Shown here: positions 1-8,505 of the stretch, in pieces
Layout: the number at the start of each line of letters is the position of its first letter
Position numbering within the stretch: position 1 is the stretch's first letter
NCBI GenBank assembly: GCA_934502885.1
Contig: CAKSUT010000014.1
Location: 1 to 61,587, forward strand
Length of the DNA: 61,587 nucleotides
Direction: 5' to 3'
Source: an uncultured Eubacteriales bacterium
Lineage (GTDB): Bacteria > Bacillota > Clostridia > Oscillospirales > CAG-382
The notes under the pieces: generated by a model
Databases searched by the model: none
What the model was told of the DNA's origin: nothing
Seen by the model: the letters and a program-made list of their open reading frames with translations, nothing else
Position numbers and translations under genes: made by a program

Positions 1-500
1 GCCGAGGCTCCCCTGTGTAAGGGGAGCTGTCAGCGAAGCTGACTGAGGGACTGTCAATTTAGCACTATAATCCGAGAGAATACGAAAGTCGGTCACCATA
101 TACGCAAGTGACCGACTTAGATTTATGTAGGCGTAGATTTTGAGGAACTGCAATTCAGAGCTTATACCGTTCCCGAAATTTGTACCTCACTTCGTTCGAC
201 GACAAATTACGGAAAGATGGGGCTTTTTGGAAAGTGCGTGAATTGAGGTTTGCATTATCTCTATGGTATACCGTAGGGCGAGCGGAACGCAGACTACGCT
301 AGCGTAATCTCCCGCCGTTAGCACCCAATGTAAGGTTATGTATATCGTACCGTAGAGAACCAGCAAACGATAAGCACCATTCAAATTTTGAAGAAAAGCG
401 AAGCTTTTCAACCCAAACGTTGCGAAGCAACACATCACGACGGCGAAGCCGTCACTTCACGCAAGCTCTGCTTGCGCTTCACTCGACCGAAGGTCGAACA
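1..500. repeat. Composite intergenic mini-hairpin repeat block (R1)
   Basis: This stretch carries no convincing gene. Bases 1-155 match the reverse complement of about 29475-29600. Bases 167-266 match 5598-5697 almost base for base. Bases 340-400 match the reverse complement of about 29068-29130. The right part (about 395-500) is a row of short palindromes: AAAAGC-GAA-GCTTTT, GTTGC-GAA-GCAAC, GACGGC-GAA-GCCGTC, GCAAGC-TCT-GCTTGC and CGACC-GAA-GGTCG. They are joined by linkers such as ACTTCAC and CATCAC. The last linker runs into the stop codon of the neighbouring minus-strand gene. I read this as a member of a dispersed, non-coding repeat family; no transposase is visible. Confidence 0.8.
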
Positions 501-1481
501 TCACTTATTATACGGCACGTAGTTCTCCTGCTTAACAAGCTCCTTGCCCTGATCGGAGATGATCCAGTTGTAGAGAATGCGCGCCGGAGCGTCCTCGGGG
601 AGAGACTTGTCGATTACAACGTAAAAGTCGTTGCCGAAAGGATATTCGCCCGTGCCTATCGTGTCGTTGTTGGGAACGACGCCGTCTACCGCAAGAATTT
701 TCGACGTGCCGAGCTTGTCGCTTTCCATATTCGTAAGGTAGTAGTAAACCGTGTAGCCGAGAGCCGCCTCGGAATTGTCATAGTCCGCAACCGCTTCGAG
801 AAGTCCTATCATAGAGTCTATTCTCAAGTCCTTCGGCGCGTCCATGAGGTCGTCGCCGAGGTTTATTATTTTGTCGAAGAGGGTCTGGCTTCCGCTGTCC
901 TTGTTGCGCTGATACGGTATGATGTCCATATCCTTGCCGCCGACCTCGCTCCAGTTCGTTATCTTGCCGGTGTAGATGTCCTTTATCTGCTCGGTCGTGA
1001 GAGAGTTTACTTTATTCTCAAGACTGCAAATGAATACAAGTGCGTCAATGCCGATTGGCGTCATTTCAAGCTCTTTTCCGCTGTCGGCAACGTACTGCTT
1101 CGCTTCCTCGGAGGGTTCGTATGCAAGAAGTATGTCAAACTTGCCGTCGATTATCGCCTTGTAGTTGTCGGTGGTCGAACCCTCGAACACAATCATCTCG
1201 TTTGCGGCGTCACGATCTATGCCGAGTACGGTCGCCGTAACTGCCTCTCCGAGAGGAAGAGCCGCAAGTGAGCCGCCCATCTTGGGGTAATTGTCAACGG
1301 TAAAGGTGAAGTCGCCGATGTTCTTGACGTCCTTGTTTGCATCGTCGGAAATTTCGTTTCCGGAAGTGTTTGTGCCGTCAGGGTTCTTTGCCGGTACGCA
1401 GGAGGCGGCGAGAAGAGCGATAAGTACGCACATAGTGCCGGCGGTGAGACGCTTTGCGAGATTTGCAAGTGTGTTTTTCAT
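501..1481 (-). CDS. PstS-like phosphate/anion-binding lipoprotein
   Basis: This encodes a secreted substrate-binding protein of the phosphate (PstS) type, 326 residues. The N-terminus is a lipoprotein signal with lipobox LAASC, so the mature protein is probably anchored to the outer face of the membrane. The body has PstS-family landmarks: the stretch LTTEQIKDIYTGKITNW and a ligand-loop-like DSGSQT. An AAAGGACG ribosome site precedes the ATG. No pstC, pstA or pstB genes lie nearby, so it may serve a distant transporter or act as an anion sensor; the ligand is inferred from the family. The stop codon (AAG TGA) lies on the edge of the adjacent hairpin repeat. The next gene upstream, a WG-repeat lipoprotein, is only 33 bp away, so the two are probably co-transcribed. 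Confidence 0.85.
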   Translation of the reverse strand: MKNTLANLAKRLTAGTMCVLIALLAASCVPAKNPDGTNTSGNEISDDANKDVKNIGDFTFTVDNYPKMGGSLAALPLGEAVTATVLGIDRDAANEMIVFEGSTTDNYKAIIDGKFDILLAYEPSEEAKQYVADSGKELEMTPIGIDALVFICSLENKVNSLTTEQIKDIYTGKITNWSEVGGKDMDIIPYQRNKDSGSQTLFDKIINLGDDLMDAPKDLRIDSMIGLLEAVADYDNSEAALGYTVYYYLTNMESDKLGTSKILAVDGVVPNNDTIGTGEYPFGNDFYVVIDKSLPEDAPARILYNWIISDQGKELVKQENYVPYNK

Positions 1482-1514
1482 TGTGTCATCGTCCTTTCTT
1501 TATGTAGGCTTCGG

Positions 1515-3326
1515 TCAGTCTTCGTTCTTTTCGCGGAGCTTGATTATCGTGTTGAAGTCGGCGTCTGCCGTGTAGAGGTAATTTCCGTCGGAATACTGCG
1601 TGTACTCCTTGCCGTCAACGGAGAAGGTGTAGGTCGTCTCGAGTCCCTTCATTATGTATTCGCCTGTGTCGGCGTCGTATACCGACAACGAACCGCTGGC
1701 GGGGTCGTTCTCGTCGCTTTCGTATACCGTGAGGTATCTTTCGCCTATGCTTGAGTATATGAAGCCTGAGAAAATGCCGAGAGACTTCTCTTCCCTGAGA
1801 TCGTATACGTAACGGTTTTTGTATTCTTCGTCGGCGGGAACAATGAGGAAGCGTTCGCCGAGCGTGTTGTAATAGCGGGTTGTGATATTTTCGTATGTAA
1901 CGATAGTGTCGCCGTTTCTGTCGATGAAGGTCGCCTTTTTCGTGTCGAAGTCGTAGCAGAGGAAAACATCCTCGCCGTATGCGCCGGTGACGTTTGCGTT
2001 TACGTCAAGCTCCTTGCTTCTTACCGTGAAGAGTCCCGTCGTTTCGTCGCGTCTTGCGGTCGCAATTGCGTTTATGCCGGCAGGGGGATCGATGAGGTAC
2101 TCATATTTGCAGCTTCCGTCGAGGTGACTCTGGAAGCAGAGAATTTCGTCGCCCTTGCCGCAGAAGGTCACGCCGTAAGGGTTGTCCTCCTCGGACGGAA
2201 CAAGAACTCTTATCGAGTCCGCAATCCTCGATTCGCTTGCCGTGTCGGCAAGATAAACGTCGCTTCCCTTTCTGAGAAGCACGAGAGAGTGATTTTCGCT
2301 TGTACCGATGTAGTCGTATTCCGGAGCAATTACCCACTCGCCCTTGGAGTTTATGAGACCGTAGACGGTGTTTTTGTACTTTGTGCCGTCCTCGTCCGTA
2401 CTCTCCGACGCAATACCGGCTACCGCAATTCCGTAGTCCGAGAAAGGCATGGCGTCACGAAAGCCCTCGATGACAGTGTTTCCGTCCTTATCGATGTAGT
2501 AGGCGGTGTCGAAGCTGTCGTCGCCGTTGTACTCGGAGTAGACGACATTCGCAAGACCGTTCTTTGCAAAATATCCGATGTAGCTGTAGGAGGAGAAGCT
2601 GTCGTCGGCGTCCGCAGTATCGGGCGTTGAGGCACGGAGCTTTCCGTCGAAGCCGAAGTACATCGAGACGATGTGATTTCCCGTCATGATGTCGCCCTCG
2701 TAAACGGTGTAGCCGTCGTCGCTCACGTTCATAAGCGAATAACCGCCGATGTCATAGACTGCGGAGCCGTCGCTCTTTATGAGGTAGGTGTGCGATTTCT
2801 GGGAGTGGTTTTCGGCGTCAACGTCGTAGTATCTTACGGCGGAGTAGTAGCCGCAGGTTTCGCCGTAGCGGTCGTAAACGGGGTATATTCCGTCGTACAC
2901 GGCATCGAGAACTATCATGCCGCCGAGAGTGCAGAGACCGTACTTTCCGTAGCTCATTTCCTCGCCGAAATAGAAGCTGTCCTCATCGTCATTGCTGCCG
3001 GGAATCTTGTAGTCCTTTTTACTTCCGACAAAGGGGACAAGAGTGCCGTAGTCCTTTCTCGGGTCGAGAGTGTCGATAAGCTTTTCGGAAAGGCGTGTGT
3101 AAATCTCGTTCTTTTCGTAGTACTTGCCTATATCGGGGAGTCTGTTGAGGCGGAAGGTGTTTGGGGGAAGCTCGGGTGTTTCCGTGTCAGTGCCGGACAC
3201 CTCGGCGTTTCCGCTCGGCGCTGCGTCTCCGTCGCCGTCGGTGTTCGCAGGTGCGCAGGCGGCAAAGCTTACCGCAAGGGACGCCGTGAGAAAAAGTGCG
3301 AGTGCGGAACGTGAAATTTTGTTCAT
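1515..3326 (-). CDS. WG-repeat lipoprotein
   Basis: A 603-residue exported lipoprotein. The signal peptide ends in lipobox FAAC and is followed by a Thr/Ser/Asp-rich linker (about residues 25-55). The rest contains degenerate WG/KWG beta-repeats, for example YGLINSKGEWVIAPEYDYIG and YYIDKDGNTVIEGF, which usually form a beta-propeller-like surface. Catalytic residues are not apparent. WG-repeat lipoproteins are common in Clostridia and Bacteroidota and are of largely unknown function. A strong AAAGGAG site precedes the ATG. It lies between the PstS-like gene (33 bp downstream) and a dehydrogenase gene (27 bp upstream), in the same direction, which suggests a three-gene transcript. A role in binding or sensing at the cell surface is inference only. 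Confidence 0.85.
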   Translation of the reverse strand: MNKISRSALALFLTASLAVSFAACAPANTDGDGDAAPSGNAEVSGTDTETPELPPNTFRLNRLPDIGKYYEKNEIYTRLSEKLIDTLDPRKDYGTLVPFVGSKKDYKIPGSNDDEDSFYFGEEMSYGKYGLCTLGGMIVLDAVYDGIYPVYDRYGETCGYYSAVRYYDVDAENHSQKSHTYLIKSDGSAVYDIGGYSLMNVSDDGYTVYEGDIMTGNHIVSMYFGFDGKLRASTPDTADADDSFSSYSYIGYFAKNGLANVVYSEYNGDDSFDTAYYIDKDGNTVIEGFRDAMPFSDYGIAVAGIASESTDEDGTKYKNTVYGLINSKGEWVIAPEYDYIGTSENHSLVLLRKGSDVYLADTASESRIADSIRVLVPSEEDNPYGVTFCGKGDEILCFQSHLDGSCKYEYLIDPPAGINAIATARRDETTGLFTVRSKELDVNANVTGAYGEDVFLCYDFDTKKATFIDRNGDTIVTYENITTRYYNTLGERFLIVPADEEYKNRYVYDLREEKSLGIFSGFIYSSIGERYLTVYESDENDPASGSLSVYDADTGEYIMKGLETTYTFSVDGKEYTQYSDGNYLYTADADFNTIIKLREKNED

Positions 3327-3353
3327 GTGTACATCTCCTTTCGCAGAAAGAAT

Positions 3354-4124
3354 TTACTTGTTCGTTTTCTTTTTCTGTACGTTGTAGGTGATTTTTGCGC
3401 TCAGCGATTCTGGCGCAAGCTTTGAAGCAAGCACGGCGCATTTTATGTCAAGACCGGGAACGATTATTCCTTTTCCCCGGAACATTTTCTTTATCGCATA
3501 GCGGACGACCTTCTCGGAGGGCTTGCCCTTGAGCGAGAACGACACGTTTGCGACCGATGAAAACTCCGTGTCAACGGGACCGGGACAGAGACAGCCGACG
3601 TAAATGTCCTTTCCGAAGCCGGCGCGGCGAACCTCCTCACGCACAGCCGACGTGAGACTTACGACGTAAGCCTTTGTTGCGTAGTAGGTCGAGAGAAGCG
3701 GACCGGGCATGAAGCCGCCGACAGAAGCGACGTTGAGTATCTTTCCGCTGCCTCTTTCGCAGAATTTGCACAAGAAAAGCTTCATGAGAATGTGCATTGC
3801 CTTGATGTTAAGGTCTATCATCGAAAGTTCGCGGTCGAGGTCGTTTTCACGGAACGTTCCGAGAAGCCCGAAGCCGGCGTTGTTTATGAGAATGTCGATA
3901 TCCTCGTCGCAGACGGCGTCGAAGAGCTTTAAGCAGTTTTCCCTTTCGGTGAGGTCGAGGGCAAGGACGCGCGTTTTTACACCGAGGGCTTCTGTTTCGG
4001 CGGCAAGCTCTTTGAGCCTGTTTTCACGCCTTGCGACAAGAATGAGGTCGCACCCCTTGGCGGCGAGCTGTCTTGCAAAGTCCGCTCCCATGCCGGAGCT
4101 TGCGCCTGTTATAAGTGCTTTCAT
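3354..4124 (-). CDS. Short-chain dehydrogenase/reductase (SDR)
   Basis: A classical SDR oxidoreductase of 256 residues. The Rossmann NAD(P) motif TGASSGMG starts near residue 7. An NNAG motif (in ILINNAGFG) stabilises the fold, and the catalytic Ser and YxxxK are in ASVGG and YYATK. The Arg-rich loop VARREN after the second beta strand suggests a preference for NADP(H). The sequence is closest in style to the YqjQ/DltE-like general reductases. The substrate cannot be told from sequence. It is the first gene of the apparent minus-strand transcript that continues into the two lipoprotein genes, and it is divergent from pyrH across a 284-bp gap. A TATAAT-like element (minus) near 4195 may drive it. 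Confidence 0.9.
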   Translation of the reverse strand: MKALITGASSGMGADFARQLAAKGCDLILVARRENRLKELAAETEALGVKTRVLALDLTERENCLKLFDAVCDEDIDILINNAGFGLLGTFRENDLDRELSMIDLNIKAMHILMKLFLCKFCERGSGKILNVASVGGFMPGPLLSTYYATKAYVVSLTSAVREEVRRAGFGKDIYVGCLCPGPVDTEFSSVANVSFSLKGKPSEKVVRYAIKKMFRGKGIIVPGLDIKCAVLASKLAPESLSAKITYNVQKKKTNK

Positions 4125-4212
4125 CTACGTTACCATTCCTTCTTTTGCCCGTAATTCTTCCGATATGTTTGCAATCTTGTACGGTAACTTGATTATACAG
4201 TATAATTATTAA

Positions 4213-4250
4213 AAATTTTATCGGTTTTTGCTAAAAAACCGATAAAATTT
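4213..4250. repeat. 17-bp perfect AT-rich inverted repeat
   Basis: The arms 4213-4229 and 4234-4250 are exact reverse complements around a 4-base loop. The element lies in the divergent gap between the SDR gene and pyrH. It is not at the end of a visible transcript, so an ordinary terminator role is not obvious. It could be a bidirectional terminator, a protein-binding palindrome or a mobile-element scar. Confidence 0.7.
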
Positions 4251-4408
4251 ACTAAAATCGATTTAAGAATTACGGCTCCTCGGCGTTCCGCACGGCGGGG
4301 ACAAAAAAAGGAAATTTTACAAATTGGGTGTATCTTTCCGGGTTTACATTGTGTATAATATGTTTGGTGTGAAGTACATGAAAAATAATGAGTGAAAGGA
4401 AGGATAAA

Positions 4409-5116
4409 GTGCCGAAGTACAAGAGAATACTGCTCAAGCTTTCGGGCGAAGCGCTTGCGGCAGGCAAAGACAAGGGAATACTTGATTTCGATTTTATGTC
4501 CGAGGTCTGCAAAAGGGTCAAGGAATGCAGAAAGCTCGGAGTTGAGATAGCAGTAATAAACGGCGGCGGCAACATCTGGAGAGGCAGAAGCGGCGGCAGG
4601 ATTGACCGCACCCGTTCCGACAGCATAGGAATGCTTGCGACGGTGATAAACGCTCTCGGCTTCTGCACGGCTCTCGAAAACGAGGGTGTGCCGGCGGTTG
4701 TCATGAGCGCATTGCAGATGGACAAGGTTTGCGAGTTCTACACCAAGGAAAAAGCGATGAAGGCGATGTCCGAGGGCAAGGTTGTGATAGTGGCCGGAGG
4801 CACGGGAAATCCGTATTTCTCTACCGACACGGCGGCGGCTCTCAGAGCGGCTGAGCTTGAAACCGATATAATTCTCTGCGCAAAGACCATAGACGCCGTA
4901 TATACGGCAGACCCCAAGGTTGACCCGGCAGCAAAGAGGCTCGACTCCGTTACCTACGACGAGATTATCGAAAAGAAGCTCGGTATCATCGACCTCTCGG
5001 CGGCTATCTTCTGCCGCGATTACAAGGTCTCCCAGCTTATATTCGGTCTCTCCGATCCCGAGAATATCGTCCGTGCCGTAAACGGCGAAAAGCTCGGAAC
5101 CGTCGTTACGTACTGA
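4409..5116 (+). CDS. pyrH: UMP kinase
   Basis: UMP kinase phosphorylates UMP to UDP with ATP, the committed step towards UTP and CTP, and is a cytosolic hexamer of the amino-acid kinase fold. Family motifs are clear: KRILLKLSGEAL at the N-terminus, GGGNIWRG, AGGTGNPYFSTDTAAALRA and DGVYTADPK-like VYTADPKVDPAA. I prefer the GTG at 4409 (product 235 residues, VPKYKRILLK), because an AAGGAAGG ribosome site sits just before it. An in-frame ATG at 4388 would add seven residues but lacks a ribosome site. In most Bacillota the next gene, frr, follows within a few dozen bases. Here more than 1 kb of repeats separates them. Confidence 0.97.
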   Translation: MPKYKRILLKLSGEALAAGKDKGILDFDFMSEVCKRVKECRKLGVEIAVINGGGNIWRGRSGGRIDRTRSDSIGMLATVINALGFCTALENEGVPAVVMSALQMDKVCEFYTKEKAMKAMSEGKVVIVAGGTGNPYFSTDTAAALRAAELETDIILCAKTIDAVYTADPKVDPAAKRLDSVTYDEIIEKKLGIIDLSAAIFCRDYKVSQLIFGLSDPENIVRAVNGEKLGTVVTY

Positions 5117-5129
5117 CGAGGACGCAGGG

Positions 5130-6196
5130 GAATTGACGATTGACGATTGACAATTGACGATTACGGGAGCCGCTCGCCGCGGAGGCTTTACGGGGGGCGC
5201 TCGCCGCAAGGCGTTCTTTCTTAAAAGAAAGAACCAAAGAATTTTAAGGAGCAAAGCTGGCGCTTTGCAGGTGGTGTAATGGAGGCGGCGAAGCCGCCAG
5301 AGAAATTGCGAAGCAATTTACTCTCGAGTTGGCTCTGCCAACTCCGGAGGCATCCCCTGTGTAACCGGTTGCAAAGCAACCTCTGGAGCTGTCAGCGAAG
5401 CTGACTGAGGGACTGTCCGGATAAGAACTGTACTTTAAAGGCACTGCCGCACGACGGCGCATATATGCGCATCAAAGACTCCGTCGTGAAATGAGGCAGA
5501 CTGTGCGTATCGGAGGATATACCGTTCAACCTCGACGAAGTCTCGGTCGAAGATTAGTTTGGCATCAGGCTTTGTGGGGACTTAATCCGAGGTTCTGCCG
5601 TTCCCGAAATTTGTACCTCACTCCGTTCGACGACAAATTACGGAAAGATGAGGCTTTTTGGAGAGTGCGAAGTTTGAGATTAGCATTATCTCTATGGTGT
5701 AGTAATGGAGGTAGCGAAGCTACCAGAGTAAATGCTTCGTAAACTCACATTTCTCTCTGTCCACACAAAATATCATTGAGGGAGTTCTTGTCCGACAATC
5801 CCTCCGTCACGCCTACGGCGTGCCACCTCCCTTTACACAAGGCAGGCACGGCGGCTTCGCCGCCTAAAAATATACCATTGAGAAAATACAAATTTCGCAC
5901 CGTCTCAAACACCCATAACCTCGGCAATAATCCGTTCTCCCTTTATCGCACAGCCTCAAAATTAGCACCATGTAATCAATGAAGAAAAGCGACTTTAGGA
6001 GCTTTTCAACCCCAATTCTCCATTCTCAATTTTCCATTCTCAATTTCAAAGCGACTTCAGGAGCTTTTCCACCCCAACGTCGCGAAGCGACACATCACAG
6101 CTTTGCAAGGCAAAGCACTTCACTTAGGCGCAAGCCGAAACTTCTCTCGACCGAAGGTCGAACATCACTTTTAAAGCGAAGCTTTAAATACATTTT
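5130..6196. repeat. Composite repeat block between pyrH and frr (R2)
   Basis: About 1.07 kb without a credible gene. It begins with tandem ATTGACGATTGAC-type repeats (5131-5160). Next comes GTTCTTTCTT/AAGAAAGAAC (about 5213-5234), a module also found at about 29751-29772 and 61528-61549. The portion 5212-5420 is nearly identical to the reverse complement of 29573-29772. Bases 5598-5697 match 167-266. Palindromes with GAA or TTC loops recur throughout, including GGCGGC-GAA-GCCGCC and AATTGC-GAA-GCAATT. The right end (about 5975-6185) repeats the hairpin-linker order of R1, ending in CGACC-GAA-GGTCG and CATCACTT, and then TTTAAAGC-GAA-GCTTTAAA directly before the frr ribosome site. Short open frames here are by-products of the repeats. 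Confidence 0.85.
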
Positions 6197-6210
6197 AGGA
6201 GGATATGCAA

Positions 6211-6765
6211 ATGAAAATCACACTTAAGGAATACGAAGAAAAGATGAAGAAGACCGTCACCGCACTCGACGGTGAATTTGCGACGGTAAGAGCCGGCAAG
6301 GCAAGCGCAGCCGTTCTCGACAAGATAAGAGTCGATTACTGCGGCTCTCTCATGCCCATAAACCAGGTTGCCGAGATAAAGATACCCGAGCCGAGAATGC
6401 TTGTCATTCAGCCGTGGGATCCGTCTCTTCTCAAGGAGATAGACAAGGCGATAGGCATCTCCGACCTCGGCATCACTCCCCAGAACGACGGCAAGGTTAT
6501 CCGTCTCGCATTCCCTCAGCCGACCGAGGAACGCCGCAAGGAGCTTGCCAAGAACGTCGATAAGTACGCCGAGGAGGCAAAGATCGCTCTCAGAAACATC
6601 AGAAGAGAAGCTAACGACAAGTGCAAGGACATGAAGAAGAAGAACGAGATGACCGAGGACGAGCAGAAGTCGAGCGAAAAGGACATTCAGACGCTCACCG
6701 ATAAGTACATCAAGGCGGTAGACGACTCTGCGGCAAAGAAAAAGAAGGAAATAATGGAGATCTGA
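6211..6765 (+). CDS. frr: Ribosome recycling factor
   Basis: The ribosome recycling factor splits post-termination ribosomes together with EF-G. At 185 residues the length is normal. Typical stretches are GEFATVRAGKASAAVLDKI, PINQVAEIKIPEPRMLVIQP, and the C-terminal helix with RNIRREANDKCKDMKK. I chose the ATG at 6211 because the AGGAGG at 6197-6202 is 8 bases away; the in-frame ATG at 6205 is too close. The stop is one base before the GTG start of uppS, so the two are translationally linked. The usual upstream partner pyrH is cut off by repeat block R2, so a new promoter inside R2 or long read-through must supply transcription. Confidence 0.97.
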   Translation: MKITLKEYEEKMKKTVTALDGEFATVRAGKASAAVLDKIRVDYCGSLMPINQVAEIKIPEPRMLVIQPWDPSLLKEIDKAIGISDLGITPQNDGKVIRLAFPQPTEERRKELAKNVDKYAEEAKIALRNIRREANDKCKDMKKKNEMTEDEQKSSEKDIQTLTDKYIKAVDDSAAKKKKEIMEI

Positions 6766-6766
6766 C

Positions 6767-7507
6767 GTGTCAATCTTCGATATATTCGGAAAGAAACGGC
6801 AGACTCTGTCCGAACTGCCGAAAGGGTCGCTTCCGCACCACGTTGCGTTTATAATGGACGGCAACGGCAGATGGGCGAAAAAGAGAGGGCTTGCGCGTAC
6901 CTTCGGTCATGCAAAGGGAGCGGAGACTTTCAAGAGAGTTGTCACCGACTGCTTTGAGCTCGGCATCGAAACCGTGACGGTGTACGCCTTTTCGACCGAA
7001 AACTGGAAGCGTCCGAAAGAAGAAGTGGACGTCATAATGGGACTTCTCGACAAGTACATCGACGAAATAGACGATTACTCCGCAAAGACCTGCGCAAAGG
7101 TCGTTTTCATCGGAGGACTCGAACCGTTTTCCGAGGAACGCAGAAAGAGAATAGAGTGCGTTGTGCAGAAAACCTCGAAAGAGACGGAGCATACGCTCAA
7201 CGTCGCACTCAACTACGGCGGCAGAGACGAGCTGTGCCGCGCATTTTCCGCTCTTGCCGAAAGGGGCGCGACAAAGGTCACGGAGGACGATATCTCGCAC
7301 GAGCTGTTCACGAAAAACTCCCCCGATCCCGAGATTATTATAAGGACGGGCGGAGAATCGAGACTTTCGAATTTTCTCATATGGCAGAGCGCATACTCGG
7401 AGCTGTTTTTCACGGATACTCTCTGGCCGGACTTCGATAAGCGTGAGCTTGTCGGAATACTGCGCAGGTACGCCGGCATCGAAAGACGCTTCGGCGGCAT
7501 CAAATAA
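6767..7507 (+). CDS. uppS: Isoprenyl (undecaprenyl) diphosphate synthase
   Basis: A cis-prenyltransferase that extends farnesyl diphosphate with isopentenyl diphosphate to make the C55 lipid carrier for peptidoglycan. The signature HVAFIMDGNGRWAKKRG includes the catalytic Asp31. Other family blocks are TVYAFSTENWKRP, LNVALNYGGRDEL, and the C-terminal DPEIIIRTGGESRLSNFL and WPDF. Length (246 residues) is normal. Translation starts at a GTG one base after the frr stop. The gene lies in the conserved frr-uppS-cdsA order, which links it to envelope lipid synthesis. No abnormal feature is seen. Confidence 0.97.
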   Translation: MSIFDIFGKKRQTLSELPKGSLPHHVAFIMDGNGRWAKKRGLARTFGHAKGAETFKRVVTDCFELGIETVTVYAFSTENWKRPKEEVDVIMGLLDKYIDEIDDYSAKTCAKVVFIGGLEPFSEERRKRIECVVQKTSKETEHTLNVALNYGGRDELCRAFSALAERGATKVTEDDISHELFTKNSPDPEIIIRTGGESRLSNFLIWQSAYSELFFTDTLWPDFDKRELVGILRRYAGIERRFGGIK

Positions 7508-7611
7508 ACCGTTGCAAAAGCCTTTGACGCAAACTGTGTGTCCGTGCTGTACATTCGTACTGTATATACGCACTGCGCATTCGTATTATTATCTTTGAAA
7601 GGGACGGGACG

Positions 7612-8454
7612 ATGAGGCAGAGAACGATAACGGGATTACTTCTCGCCGCACTGTTTATACCGGTGCTGTTTTTCTCGCACACGTGGTTTTTCAGACTCGT
7701 GCTTGCGGTGCTTTCCGGAATGTGCGTGCTTGAAATGCACATCACGATAGGGTGCAGCTACAAAAAGCTGCTTGTTATTCCGGCGTTTCTTATCGCCGTC
7801 ACGGCTCCTTTTCTCGCAAACTTCATGACCTTCGGAACGTTGCTTTCGATAGTCGCAATTTACCTTGTGTACTGCCTGTTTACGATGGTGCTGTCAAACG
7901 GCGACATAACCGCCGAGAATGCCTGCGTGTCCTATGCGACGACGGCGTTTATCGCGCTTTCGTTTGCAAGCATCGTTCTCATGCGAAATCTTGAGCCGGC
8001 GGGATACGTGCTCTATATCATGGTTTTCGTCGGCGGCTGGATGTGCGACGTCTTTGCGTACTTCTCGGGAGTGCTTTTCGGAAAGCATAAGCTTATACCG
8101 AAGATAAGCCCCAAGAAAACCGTCGAGGGTGCGATAGGCGGCGTTGTCGGAAGCGTGATAAGCATACTTGTTTTCGCATTCCTCGCCGCGAATATCAAAA
8201 AGGTGATACCGTTCTTCCCCATAGACGTCATCCTCGAACCGAACTACCCCATGCTTGCGGTTGCGGGCGTAGGGATTGCGATAGTGTCGCAGTTCGGCGA
8301 CCTCACGGCGTCGGCGATAAAGAGATGCTATAACGTCAAGGACTACGGCTGGATTTTCCCCGGTCACGGCGGAGTCATGGACAGATTCGACAGCATACTG
8401 GCAATTGCTCCTCTGTTTTATATGTTTGCAAGAAAAATAGCAAGTCTCTTTTGA
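7612..8454 (+). CDS. cdsA: Phosphatidate cytidylyltransferase
   Basis: CDP-diglyceride synthase makes CDP-diacylglycerol from phosphatidate and CTP at the membrane. The 280-residue product has about eight hydrophobic helices. The family signature near the C-terminus is clear: SAIKRCYNVKDYGWIFPGHG followed by GVMDRFDS. An earlier conserved block is FGKHKLIPKISPKKTVEGA. The gene follows uppS by 104 bp, and GAAAGGGACGGG precedes the ATG. The usual next gene of this cluster in Bacillota (dxr) is not found; a zinc-ribbon protein follows instead. Confidence 0.96.
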   Translation: MRQRTITGLLLAALFIPVLFFSHTWFFRLVLAVLSGMCVLEMHITIGCSYKKLLVIPAFLIAVTAPFLANFMTFGTLLSIVAIYLVYCLFTMVLSNGDITAENACVSYATTAFIALSFASIVLMRNLEPAGYVLYIMVFVGGWMCDVFAYFSGVLFGKHKLIPKISPKKTVEGAIGGVVGSVISILVFAFLAANIKKVIPFFPIDVILEPNYPMLAVAGVGIAIVSQFGDLTASAIKRCYNVKDYGWIFPGHGGVMDRFDSILAIAPLFYMFARKIASLF

Positions 8455-8505
8455 TTTATTGTCTTTATAACATAAAACCGCATTATATTTTAAGGAGGAA
8501 TAAAC

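Noticed and set aside
501..1481. A phosphate transport operon (pstSCAB)
   Set aside because: Only the binding protein is present; neighbours are a WG-repeat lipoprotein and an SDR gene.
5491..5742. Open frame of 83 codons between pyrH and frr
   Set aside because: Consists of composite repeat sequence shared with the start of the window; no ribosome site.
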